From Planctomycetales bacterium 71-10 (lineage in GTDB: Bacteria; Planctomycetota; Planctomycetia; Isosphaerales; Isosphaeraceae): a stretch of 61,163 nt of DNA. The notes beneath the pieces were generated by a model that made no database searches, had not been told where the DNA came from, and worked only from the letters and a program-made list of their open reading frames with translations. The stretch's first letter is position 1, and each line of letters starts with the position of its first letter. The stretch spans positions 1 through 61,163 of the forward strand of contig MKTT01000117.1 of NCBI GenBank assembly GCA_001898385.1, in the 5' to 3' direction. This document shows positions 32,318 through 39,884 of this stretch, one piece after another. Both the position numbers and the translations under genes were made by a program.

Positions 32318-32671
32318 ATGAACGAGAGCCGCAAGGGGAGGCCGGCGTGGGACCTCGCCGGCGACGGGCCGAGGGCGCCGGTGGTCGGGGGATTCGTCCT
32401 GGGGGGCCACGGGCGGACGGCTTCGCTCTGGGCGAAGGACTTGGCGGAGCTGGCGGGCTTCTTCCCGCACCTCCGGCCGGGGCTGCACTGGATCCGGTTC
32501 ATACTCGCCGTCCGCGGCGAGGCCCTCGACGAGATCGAGAGCCTCGGCCGCCAGGATTGGGGCTTCGTCCACGTCCGGCCCGGCGGCGGCTGGCTGATGG
32601 GGACGCCCGGCCTGGCCAAGGCCGTGGCGGAGATGGGGGACCTCCTCGGCGGGATCGGGGGCCCCCGATGA
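32318..32671 (+). CDS. Unknown protein, first gene of rightward block
   Basis: A 117-residue protein starting MNESRKGRPAWDLAGDGPRA. ATG 32318 follows GGGAGA. It is predicted soluble, with alternating strands and Trp/Gly-rich turns. No family recognised; as the first rightward gene it could be an early regulator. Confidence 0.65.
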   Translation: MNESRKGRPAWDLAGDGPRAPVVGGFVLGGHGRTASLWAKDLAELAGFFPHLRPGLHWIRFILAVRGEALDEIESLGRQDWGFVHVRPGGGWLMGTPGLAKAVAEMGDLLGGIGGPR

Positions 32672-32958
32672 GCGAGGTCCGCGAGTCCCCCACGTTCGGG
32701 GGCATGGGCCCGTGCGCGTGGCTGTTCGCCAACTGCTGGCGATGCCGGAAGGAGTTCGAATGCCGAATGAGCCAGGACGTCCAGAACGGCCTGGTCCGGG
32801 GCCTGGTCCCCGCGGCCACGCTGAATCGGGTGGGGATGCCGGCGGAGCCTCGGGCGGAGTGGCGCTGCCGCGAGCTGGAGCCGCGCAGGCCCTCGACCCC
32901 CGCGGCCCCGGCTTCGCCGCCGTCGCCGGCGAGCGGGCCGCCCGCTGGTTCGCGGTGA
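32668..32958 (+). CDS. Cys-rich small protein A
   Basis: A 96-residue protein with CAWLFANCWRCRKEFECRM (residues 16-34) and WRCRELEPR near 66-74, followed by a Pro/Ala tail. Coupled to the preceding gene by ATGA. It is a paralogue of the next gene, and both look like metal-binding small proteins. Confidence 0.6.
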   Translation: MSEVRESPTFGGMGPCAWLFANCWRCRKEFECRMSQDVQNGLVRGLVPAATLNRVGMPAEPRAEWRCRELEPRRPSTPAAPASPPSPASGPPAGSR

Positions 32959-33161
32959 ACTGCAACCGCTGCCGCGCGGAAGAGGGATGCGGCCTCCGGG
33001 CCCGGCTCCTCGCCGCCGTCGCCGCCCGACGGGCCCTCGACCGCCCATCCTGCGAGCGCCTGGGCGTCCCGCCCGACGGCCGCTTCGGCGACTGGACCTG
33101 TCGCGAGTACCGTCCCTCCGGATCGGCAACTCCCGCGGGATCTCCCGGCTTGCCCGGATGA
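32955..33161 (+). CDS. Cys-rich small protein B
   Basis: A 68-residue protein beginning at GTG 32955, which overlaps the preceding TGA (GTGA). It repeats the layout of its neighbour: NCNRCRAEEGCGL near the start and DWTCREYRPS later. The arrangement of cysteines is conserved between the two, so they probably arose by tandem duplication. Confidence 0.6.
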   Translation: MNCNRCRAEEGCGLRARLLAAVAARRALDRPSCERLGVPPDGRFGDWTCREYRPSGSATPAGSPGLPG

Positions 33162-33270
33162 TCCATCTTTACACCCTTGCCGCCTAACGAGGCGACAGCT
33201 AGCATCGATCGAGTCTTGGGTCGTGGGACCCGGGACGACAACCGAGACCAGGCCCCCCGATCGTCGCAAG

Positions 33271-33315
33271 TCCTGGCAGACCCAGCGGCGGACGGAAGGC
33301 CGAATCAAAGCAGGA
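33271..33315 (+). repeat. Repeated element 1 (TCCTG...CAGGA)
   Basis: TCCTGGCAGACCCAGC (33271-33286) and AAAGCAGGA (33307-33315) recur at 39222-39259. The outer TCCTG and CAGGA are complementary and could close a helix around a variable middle. It lies just before the start at 33324, so a cis-acting RNA or operator is possible. Confidence 0.4.
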
Positions 33316-33323
33316 TTCGACTG

Positions 33324-33596
33324 ATGGACACTCGCCCAGGCGGGCACGGCCCCGCCGCGCGTGACGGTGTGCGCACGCCCGCGCCCACGCTCCGCCTCCC
33401 CCTCGACCTCCCGCCGCTCGACGACCACGAATCCGAGTGGTACTTCGGCGACCGCAACGGCTGGCCCGGCGACTCCGGCGTCGTCGGCGCCGGAGTCGCC
33501 CCTGCCTGCGATTGGTCGGCCTGGACCGACGCCCCCTTCGACCGCGTCCGCCTGGCCCTCTCCTGCGCGACGAAAGGGGGCGGCCGTGCGTCCTGA
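33324..33596 (+). CDS. Unknown phage protein
   Basis: A 90-residue protein, acidic and Pro/Asp rich (LRLPLDLPPLDDHESEWYFG at about 23-42). ATG 33324; the leader carries the repeated TCCTG...CAGGA element. No family recognised. Confidence 0.55.
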   Translation: MDTRPGGHGPAARDGVRTPAPTLRLPLDLPPLDDHESEWYFGDRNGWPGDSGVVGAGVAPACDWSAWTDAPFDRVRLALSCATKGGGRAS

Positions 33597-33888
33597 CCCC
33601 TCCCGCGTGATCGAGGCCCGGGCCCTGGCCGCGATCGCCGTCATCGCGACCCGCCGCCTCCCCACCTTCATCGACGTCCAGACCGAGCTGCACGGCGTCA
33701 CGGTCGAGGAGCTGACGCAGGCCCTCGACTCCCTGGCCCGGCGCGGCAAGGTCGCCGTCGAGACCTACCCCTCCCAGGAGTCGCCGCTCTTCGGCCCGCG
33801 CACGGTCTGCTACCGGCCCGTCGCGCTGGTCGCGGCGTCCTCACTCCTCCCCATCACCTCCAAGGCCGGAGCGTCGAATCATGGCTGA
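33586..33888 (+). CDS. Winged-helix-like small protein
   Basis: A 100-residue protein with GTG 33586 supported by AAAGGGGG five to six bases upstream. Residues 24-60 (RLPTFIDVQTELHGVTVEEL, then LARRGKVAVE) look like a winged helix. It overlaps the primase start by 8 bases; a helper or regulator for replication is possible. Confidence 0.6.
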   Translation: MRPDPSRVIEARALAAIAVIATRRLPTFIDVQTELHGVTVEELTQALDSLARRGKVAVETYPSQESPLFGPRTVCYRPVALVAASSLLPITSKAGASNHG

Positions 33889-36157
33889 CGAATCATCGAG
33901 CAAAGACGTCGTGCGGTTCGAACACGGCCGGACGTGCCCCATCTGCGGCGGAGCCGCCGGCGACCCCCGCCACCAGGGCGTCCGCTGCCACGGCTTCATC
34001 TCGGGGAAGTGGGTCCACTGCTCGCGCAAGGACTTCGCCGGGTCGGCCAAGGAGAACGTGTCCTCGGGGACCTTCGCCCACCTGGCCCGCGGGGCCTGCC
34101 CCTGCGGCGTCCAGCACGCCAGGGACGACGACCCCCGGGCGAAGGAGATCGACGCCACCTACACCTATCGGGACGTCGACGGCGTGCCCCTCTACCAGGT
34201 CGTGCGCTTCCGCAACCCCAAGGACTTCCGCCAGAGGCACTTCGTCGGCGACGGCCGCATGAAGTGGGGGCTGCCCAAGTCGATCAAGCGCGTGATCTAC
34301 CGCCTCGACCGGATCGCCTTCAACGACGTGACCCAGCCGGTGTGGATCGTCGAGGGCGAGAAGGACGTCCATCGCCTCGAGGAGGCGGGCCTGGTCGCGA
34401 CGACCAACGCGATGGGGGCGGGCAAGTGGCAGCCCGCCTACGCCGACCAGCTCGCGGGGCACGTCTGCTACGTCGTCCCCGACAACGACGACGTCGGCCG
34501 CGAGCACGCCCGGAAGGTCGCCTCGTCGCTGATGGGCAAGGCGACGAAGGTGAAGGTCGTCGAGCTGCCCGGGCTCCCCGATCACGGCGACGTCAGCGAC
34601 TTCCTCGCCGGCGGCCGTCGCCTCGACGAGCTGCTGGCGCTCGCCGGCAAGGCCCCCGAGTTCCGGCTCGACGCGCCGGCGGCCCCGGACCCGAAGAAGT
34701 TCCAGTCGCAGGCGGACGCCATGGTCCGCACGGCGCTGGAGCGTTGCGAGTTCTGGAGGACCCCCAACGGCGAGGCGTTCGCGACCGTCGTCCAGAAGGG
34801 GACCGTCGTCGACCTGCCGGTCAACTCCTCGCGGATGACGGACTGGCTGTTCGACGAGTACGTCACCCACAACGACGACTTCCCCTCGCCGGACTTCCTG
34901 ACGACGGCCCGGGCCGCGTTCCAGTCGCGGGCCCGGATCCACGGCCAGGTCCACAAGGCCTGGATCCGCGTCGCCGACGAGACGGCGGAGGGGACGAAGG
35001 ACTACGTCTTCTGGCTGGACCTCTGCGACGGCGAGGGCCACGCCGTCCGGATCACGGCCCGGGGCTGGGAGGTCGTGAAGAACCCGCCCATGAAGTTCCT
35101 CCGGCCCGACGTCATGAGGGCCCTGCCGACGCCCGAGCGCGGCGGCTCGATCGACGAGCTGTGGGACTTCGTCAACGTCGACCCCGCCGACCGGTGCCTC
35201 CTGATCGCGGCCCTCACCGCGTTCATGCGGCCCCGGGGCCCGTACCCGCTCCTGGTCCTGGGCGGCGAGCAGGGCTCGGCCAAGAGCACCTCGACGCGCG
35301 TGCTGAAGCGGCTGGTCGACGACCGGGTCCCGATCCTCGGCTCGCTGCCGGAGACGCCGCTGGACCTGTGGGTGGTCGCCGGGTCCAACTGGCTCCTGAC
35401 GTTCGACAACATCAGCTCGATCGCCAAGAGCATGTCCAACGCCCTGTGCCAGCTCGCGCTGGAGGGCGGGATGGAGCGGCGGAAGCTCCACACCGACGCC
35501 GAGGTGAGCGTCCTGGAGGCCATGCGGCCGATGATCCTCAACGGGATCGACGAGTTCGCCCGGGCCCCGGACCTGGTCGACCGGGTGGTCATGCTCAACT
35601 GCCCGAAGATCGGCGACTCGGGCCGCCGCGAGGAGGACGAAGTCTGGACGGGCTTCCATCAGGCCCGGCCCCGGATCCTGGGGGCCCTCTGCGACGCGAT
35701 CGCCGGCGGCCTGAAGCTCCAGCCCACGATCCGCCTCGCCTCGAAGCCGCGGATGGCGGATTTCGCGACCTGGGGCGAGGCGGTCTGCCGCCACCTGGGG
35801 TTCGCGGAGGGCGAGTTCCTCGCCGCCATGACCAGCAACCGCGACGCGTCCTCGTCGATGGCCCTGGAAGACTCCCCGGTGGCCGCGGCGATCTTCGAGC
35901 TGGGGCGGAGGCAGGGGACCTGGAAGGGGACGTGCCAGAGCCTGCTGACCGAGCTGAGGACCACGCCCGGCGCGTCCGACTTCGGGGGCGTTTGGCCGAG
36001 GTCGCCCCGCGGCCTGGCCAGCCATCTCAGGCGTATCCAGCCCGGCCTGAGGCGCGAAGGCGTCACGATCGAATGGCCCGGAAAAGTTCGCCATGAGCGC
36101 GTCGTCGAGATAACTTGGGCTTCCGGACCGGCTTGCCCCGCCGAAAAGCCCTTCTAG
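33881..36157 (+). CDS. Primase-helicase (zinc finger, TOPRIM, SF3-like ATPase)
   Basis: A 758-residue replication protein. Cysteines at 19, 22, 36, 47, 73 and 75 form a CHC2-like zinc region. A TOPRIM core follows: WIVEGEKD (155-162, E158 and E160) and VPDNDDVGREHA (199-210, D201/D203). The C-terminal half is a helicase-type ATPase with GGEQGSAKST (461-470) as Walker A and WLLTFDN (504-510) as Walker B. It should prime and unwind phage DNA. ATG 33881. The iteron region directly downstream is the likely target. Confidence 0.9.
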   Translation: MADESSSKDVVRFEHGRTCPICGGAAGDPRHQGVRCHGFISGKWVHCSRKDFAGSAKENVSSGTFAHLARGACPCGVQHARDDDPRAKEIDATYTYRDVDGVPLYQVVRFRNPKDFRQRHFVGDGRMKWGLPKSIKRVIYRLDRIAFNDVTQPVWIVEGEKDVHRLEEAGLVATTNAMGAGKWQPAYADQLAGHVCYVVPDNDDVGREHARKVASSLMGKATKVKVVELPGLPDHGDVSDFLAGGRRLDELLALAGKAPEFRLDAPAAPDPKKFQSQADAMVRTALERCEFWRTPNGEAFATVVQKGTVVDLPVNSSRMTDWLFDEYVTHNDDFPSPDFLTTARAAFQSRARIHGQVHKAWIRVADETAEGTKDYVFWLDLCDGEGHAVRITARGWEVVKNPPMKFLRPDVMRALPTPERGGSIDELWDFVNVDPADRCLLIAALTAFMRPRGPYPLLVLGGEQGSAKSTSTRVLKRLVDDRVPILGSLPETPLDLWVVAGSNWLLTFDNISSIAKSMSNALCQLALEGGMERRKLHTDAEVSVLEAMRPMILNGIDEFARAPDLVDRVVMLNCPKIGDSGRREEDEVWTGFHQARPRILGALCDAIAGGLKLQPTIRLASKPRMADFATWGEAVCRHLGFAEGEFLAAMTSNRDASSSMALEDSPVAAAIFELGRRQGTWKGTCQSLLTELRTTPGASDFGGVWPRSPRGLASHLRRIQPGLRREGVTIEWPGKVRHERVVEITWASGPACPAEKPF

Positions 36158-36470
36158 ATCGTCCCAATCGTCCCCGCGCCGAAGTTCCGCAAGACCAATC
36201 GTATGTAAGTCATTGATAAATAAACGACTTGCGTGGCCATGGCTGATCGCAAGCGCGGGGACGATTGCCCGAAACCCAATCGTCCCCGGGACGATCTAGA
36301 TCGTCCCCGGGGACGGTCGGGGACGATCGGGGACGGTTGGGGGACGATTGGGGAAGGTCTAGATCGTCCCCGATTTCCGGATTTGCATCCGCCGGAAACG
36401 ATTGGGAATATGAGAGTTAAAATTTGATAGTGGGCGCTTGATCAGGAGTCGGGGACGATCGGGACGGTTG
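36153..36470. other. Iteron-rich putative replication origin
   Basis: At least a dozen copies of the 10-mer GGGGACGAT(C/T), some with A-to-G change, occur on both strands. From 36309 to 36359 five follow at 10 to 11 bp steps. TCTAGATCGTCCC occurs three times (36153, 36295, 36358). AT-rich blocks at about 36210-36227 and 36408-36430 could melt. The 36158-36629 gap has no convincing gene. Confidence 0.8.
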
Positions 36471-36629
36471 GATCCGCGATTTTCCCCCGGGAGCCCCGGG
36501 ACCGGCCCGAGTTCGTACTAATTCCCAGATGCTTGCGCATCGATTGCAGCCATGTCAGCGGTTCGGCCGGGTGCCGCCTGAGATGCTTAACATGACGATC
36601 CCGGCCATTCAACGCGGGAGAGGCCTGAG

Positions 36630-37085
36630 ATGCCGTTGAGCCGATTCGGAGACCTGGTGATCGACCTGGACAAGGTCCTGTTCGCCCGATGGGAAACCGA
36701 GGATGGGGAACAGAATACGTTGACGGTCGTCTTCGACGGCGGTGGGACCGTCGTCATCCGGGGCGACGCCGCCTTCGGCGTCTGGGGCAGCCTCGACGAC
36801 GAGGATGAGGCGGGGCCTCGCGAGGGCGGCCCGCTCACGACACGCCGCGACTCCCTCCTCGCCGGCGTGGCGGTCGTCGAGACGCTGCGCTCGCACCCCG
36901 AAGGCATGACGCGCACCCAGATCAACCGAACGTGCTTCGGCGGCCACAAGCCGGCCGACGAGTTGAAGCGCATCCTCGGCCACCTCGCGGACCTCGGGCA
37001 GATCACGACGGCCGGCATGGAACCCGGTGCCCCGGCCCCCGACCGTGGGGCCGTCTGGACGATCAAGGACGTGCCGACCACCTGA
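36630..37085 (+). CDS. Unknown protein with C-terminal winged-helix-like part
   Basis: A 151-residue protein. Residues 4-52 form a small beta module (FGDLVIDLDKVLFARWE; LTVVFDGGGTVVIRGDAAFG). Residues 75-148 look like a winged helix (PEGMTRTQINRTCFGGHKPA; DELKRILGHLADLGQI). ATG 36630 follows GGGAGAGG. It may bind the adjacent origin, which is inference. Related beta modules appear in three nearby genes. Confidence 0.7.
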   Translation: MPLSRFGDLVIDLDKVLFARWETEDGEQNTLTVVFDGGGTVVIRGDAAFGVWGSLDDEDEAGPREGGPLTTRRDSLLAGVAVVETLRSHPEGMTRTQINRTCFGGHKPADELKRILGHLADLGQITTAGMEPGAPAPDRGAVWTIKDVPTT

Positions 37086-37122
37086 CCCCAAGCCCGGGAG
37101 TCCAGGCTCCCCGACCCCTCCC

Positions 37123-37144
37123 GCCGGCCCCCTGGAGGGCCGGC
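37123..37144 (+). terminator. 8-bp GC hairpin between right-arm genes
   Basis: GCCGGCCC at 37123-37130 pairs with GGGCCGGC at 37137-37144 around CCTGGA. No T-run; partial terminator or spacer hairpin. Confidence 0.35.
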
Positions 37145-37173
37145 CCCGTCCCGCAACGAGACTCGGAGGAATC

Positions 37174-37806
37174 ATGAGCAAGCCGCGCTTCGTCTTCCAC
37201 AAGTCCGACGGCCGCGAGACCGCGTACAACCTCGGGGCGATCTTCCGCATGTCGTGCGGCGGCCCGCAGGGCGACCCGGCGGCCCCCGAGCTGGGCCTGG
37301 ACGTCCATTTCGACACGGGGCACGTGCAGCGATTCGAGGGCGAGCTGGCCCGAAAGCTCTGGGAGGGCTTCAAGGCCGGGGCCGTCGTGGTTGACGTGGT
37401 CGGCTCGTCGACTCCCGAGCCGACCACGTCGCCCAAGGCCGAGGAAGAACCGGCCGCCGCCGGGCCGGTCGCCTCGATCCCGTTTCCACCGGCCCATGCT
37501 CGGCCCGACTATGAATCCGAGAAGCAGGAGGCGGCCCGGCGGAAACGCCTGGGCGAGGTCTGCTCCCACCTGGGATGCTCGTGGGGCTACCTGGATCGAA
37601 AGCCCTTCTTCCTCTTCCTCGACGGTGCCGTGCCCGTCGAAGAGGTCGTGTCGTTCAAGCGTCGCGGGGACGTCGTGGCGATCCTCCTCCTGCACCACAC
37701 GAAGGAGGTGAACTTCCAGGTCCTGCCCGCCGGCCACCCGTGCCGCCCGCAGGCATTCCGGACGCGGGCGGAGGCCGACAGCTTCGGCCAGGAGGCGGCC
37801 CGATGA
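37174..37806 (+). CDS. Unknown two-module right-arm protein
   Basis: A 210-residue protein with two copies of the local beta module: residues 5-68 (AYNLGAIFRMSC; LDVHFDTGHVQRFEGEL) and about 147-195 (FFLFLDGAVPVEEVVSFKRR; VAILLLHHTKEVNFQVL), joined by a Pro/Glu-rich linker and a short helical segment. ATG 37174 with CGGAGGA. No known family recognised. Confidence 0.7.
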   Translation: MSKPRFVFHKSDGRETAYNLGAIFRMSCGGPQGDPAAPELGLDVHFDTGHVQRFEGELARKLWEGFKAGAVVVDVVGSSTPEPTTSPKAEEEPAAAGPVASIPFPPAHARPDYESEKQEAARRKRLGEVCSHLGCSWGYLDRKPFFLFLDGAVPVEEVVSFKRRGDVVAILLLHHTKEVNFQVLPAGHPCRPQAFRTRAEADSFGQEAAR

Positions 37807-38060
37807 AGATCGAACGCGACGGCAACACGTTCACGATCAAGGTCGTCCACCACGCCCACGCGGAGACGCTCGAAGCCCTGCTGAGGGTGATCGCCCTGAC
37901 GATCGCCGGGCCGAACCTGCCGGGCACGTCCGACCCGGCGATTTGCGGCGGCCAACGGCACCCCGTCTCCGGGCTGACGCTGACGCTGGGCGTCAATCCC
38001 TGGCTCCTCAATCCGATGGCCCGGGCGCCCCTCCCCGGAACTTCTCGAAATGAGACATGA
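37803..38060 (+). CDS. Unknown small protein
   Basis: An 85-residue protein starting MKIERDGNTFTIKVVHHAHA. ATG 37803 overlaps the preceding stop as ATGA. Its end overlaps the convergent 38008-38259 frame by 53 bases. No family recognised. Confidence 0.6.
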   Translation: MKIERDGNTFTIKVVHHAHAETLEALLRVIALTIAGPNLPGTSDPAICGGQRHPVSGLTLTLGVNPWLLNPMARAPLPGTSRNET

Positions 38061-38259
38061 ATTCGTCGGCCTCTTCGCCGTGAAAGGGGTCGGTCTCGCC
38101 GTTCTTCCAGAAGACCGCAACGGAGGGCTCCGGCGGTCCAGGGCCGCCGGCTCCGTCCGGGCGGCGGTTCTTCTCCTCCTCGGTCAGCTCCCGGTGGTCG
38201 CGGACCTGCCACGCTTCCGCGAGGTCGTAATGGACCTCGCCGATCTTCACCCAATACAT
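38008..38259 (-). CDS. Unknown right-arm protein (beta module)
   Basis: An 83-residue protein resembling the module of the 36630 gene: KIGEVHYDLAEAWQVRD, then SVAVFWKNGETDPFHGEEAD and a FMSHFEKF helix. ATG 38259 lacks a strong ribosome site. Convergent overlap with the preceding gene. Confidence 0.5.
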   Translation of the reverse strand: MYWVKIGEVHYDLAEAWQVRDHRELTEEEKNRRPDGAGGPGPPEPSVAVFWKNGETDPFHGEEADEFMSHFEKFRGGAPGPSD

Positions 38260-38288
38260 CGGAGAATACTTTCGTGATGAGACGCGAA

Positions 38289-38582
38289 TCACCGACGCCG
38301 ACCCCCGGCGTCGGGCGGGGGCCCGGGGCCCCCGAGGCGCAGGGCGGCCTGGAGCCGCTCGGCGAACGGCAGCAGCCAGAGGATCATCCGGATCCTCGAC
38401 AGGAGCTGGGCGAGGGCGATCCCCCCGGCCAGGGCGACGGCGGCCAGGAAGAGGCAGAGCCAGGCCGGGAAGCCCGGCCAGTAGTACCAGCCGCCGACGG
38501 CCCCCAGCAGGGCCAGGCCGGCGGAAGCGGCGTAGGCGACGCGGATCGCCCGGAGGATGAACGGGCCGAGCGGTTGGGTCAT
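38289..38582 (-). CDS. Small membrane protein (prophage copy)
   Basis: A 97-residue protein with two membrane segments (about residues 12-32 and 35-56) and the signature QLLSRIRMILWLLPFAERLQ, homologous to the host gene at 1588-1920. ATG 38582 matches the homologue's start; ATG 38612, with a GGAG site, is possible. It lies inside the prophage, 0.8 kb from attR, on the same strand as the host copy. Function unknown. Confidence 0.68.
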   Translation of the reverse strand: MTQPLGPFILRAIRVAYAASAGLALLGAVGGWYYWPGFPAWLCLFLAAVALAGGIALAQLLSRIRMILWLLPFAERLQAALRLGGPGPPPDAGGRRR

Positions 38583-38639
38583 CAAGGGATCCCCGACGCA
38601 CGACGGACGCATCAGCTCCGCCCGGCTATCGGCGGAGGC

Positions 38640-38855
38640 GACGTCTCCGACTTCCTAGGCGGCCGCCGGCGAGACTTCTGGGGGCGGTCGTTTCTCGTTT
38701 TCGAGAACGGGGCCGTCGACCTGAACGAGGTGGCGGTCGTCCATTTCACCGCCGGAAGGGACGTCCACGTGACGTTGAAAGGGAGGGCGGAGATATTCGT
38801 CTTCCGCCCCATCGAGGCCGAAGGCCACCCACCTCAGGACGTCGAGCCGGACTGA
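38640..38855 (+). pseudogene. Start-less fragment of the right-arm module
   Basis: An open frame reading SFLVFENGAVDLNEVAVVHF and then DVHVTLKGRAEIFVFRP matches the second module of the 37174 gene. No ATG, GTG or TTG precedes it in frame before it runs antisense to the membrane gene, so it looks like a truncated remnant, unless a rare start is used. Confidence 0.4.
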
Positions 38856-39025
38856 GGCAGCGTCTTGTAGAACGTCGCGAGCTGCTTGTGTAGTTCGGCG
38901 ACGAAGCTCGCGGCCGTCGCGGCCGTTTCTTCCAGGGATTGGCTGTGATACTCCGGGATCTTGCCGGCCTGGACCACCGCGACGGCCATCTTGAACGCCC
39001 ATTCGTCCGCTTGCGAGAAACCCAT
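38834..39025 (-). CDS. Small right-end protein
   Basis: A 63-residue amphipathic protein (MGFSQADEWAFKMAVAVVQA at the start, helical). ATG 39025 follows AAGGGAG by 6 bases. No family recognised. Last phage gene before attR. Confidence 0.6.
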   Translation of the reverse strand: MGFSQADEWAFKMAVAVVQAGKIPEYHSQSLEETAATAASFVAELHKQLATFYKTLPQSGSTS

Positions 39026-39350
39026 AGGAGGCTCCCTTCATGACCGAACGCGAATCGCCTCGACTTCCTCAGCGAGGCGAGAGATCGGATCAGCATGCGC
39101 CCCCGGCGATCGGGGGGGACGACCCGTTGCGGGTCGAGGGCGGGCCCGTCCTTGGCCTCTGGGAGTGGCATGACCGGGTCCGAAGGGTGGGGGGTGATAA
39201 AGCCCCCCGCCGGCGCTGTAATCCTGGCAGACCCAGCCGGCGGGGGGCCCAAAGCAGGAACTCCCCGGTCATCAACACTCAACGTATACCGAAGTATACT
39301 GGCGGTCAAGTGCTGTGCCGGAGCTTCGGGGGACTGCGCATCGTCCCGAA
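39026..39350. other. Gene-free attR flank with repeats
   Basis: No convincing gene. It holds the second TCCTG...CAGGA element (39222-39259) and GTATAC CGAA GTATAC (39284-39299), 52 bases from the att core. Both could be integrase or excisionase arm sites or promoter elements. Confidence 0.45.
39222..39259 (+). repeat. Repeated element 2 (TCCTG...CAGGA)
   Basis: TCCTGGCAGACCCAGC (39222-39237) and AAAGCAGGA (39251-39259) match 33271-33315, with a shorter middle (13 instead of 20 bases). Confidence 0.4.
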
Positions 39351-39424
<74 letters not shown>

Positions 39425-39884
39425 GGGTGTGACCGACGGACACATGGTATCCCCCGCGGGTTCGGGACGCAAGGGGCTGGCGAATTCGGGCGTTCGATTC
39501 TCGGGCGAGCGGGAGGGACGGGGCGGGGACCCCCGGTCAGGATCGCGGCGCTTTCTCGGAATCGTGAAATCCGGACGCCCCGCCCGGCGAGTGTATCGAG
39601 ATGGAGGGGCCTCGCCCCTTCGGATCTTTGGCAACTCGTTCGCGGTCGAGGGGTGCAGGGGCGGGCCGCCCGCAGCCCCTTCACACCTGAGACGGAAGGG
39701 CCCCCTCGCGACGCAAGGACGCCGGCGACGTCCGCCGGCCGGACGCTTTCATGCATCGCAAAACGACGATCGAAGCCACGCGATCTGGGATTCAAGCCGT
39801 TTGTCGAAAATAGGTTGCGTCGACCAAGTCGAGCGTCGCTCGTTGCGAACGGACCCAGGGGCGGGTGGGTTCGCCGCGAGGGCC
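39425..39884. other. Intergenic, nothing recognised
   Basis: 460 bases between the tRNA and the ABC gene end. Open frames here are antisense tRNA translations or low complexity. I see no terminator with a T-run. Confidence 0.5.

Noticed and set aside
33893..36094. A 733-residue antisense frame across the primase-helicase
   Set aside because: Low-complexity shadow; the + strand has TOPRIM and ATPase motifs.
36233..36427. A 64-residue frame over the iterons
   Set aside because: It is made of the repeated 10-mers themselves and has no ribosome site.
38612..38812. A 66-residue minus-strand frame opposite the 38640 fragment
   Set aside because: Composition is Ser/Arg/Pro rich; the + strand reading matches the module of the 37174 gene.
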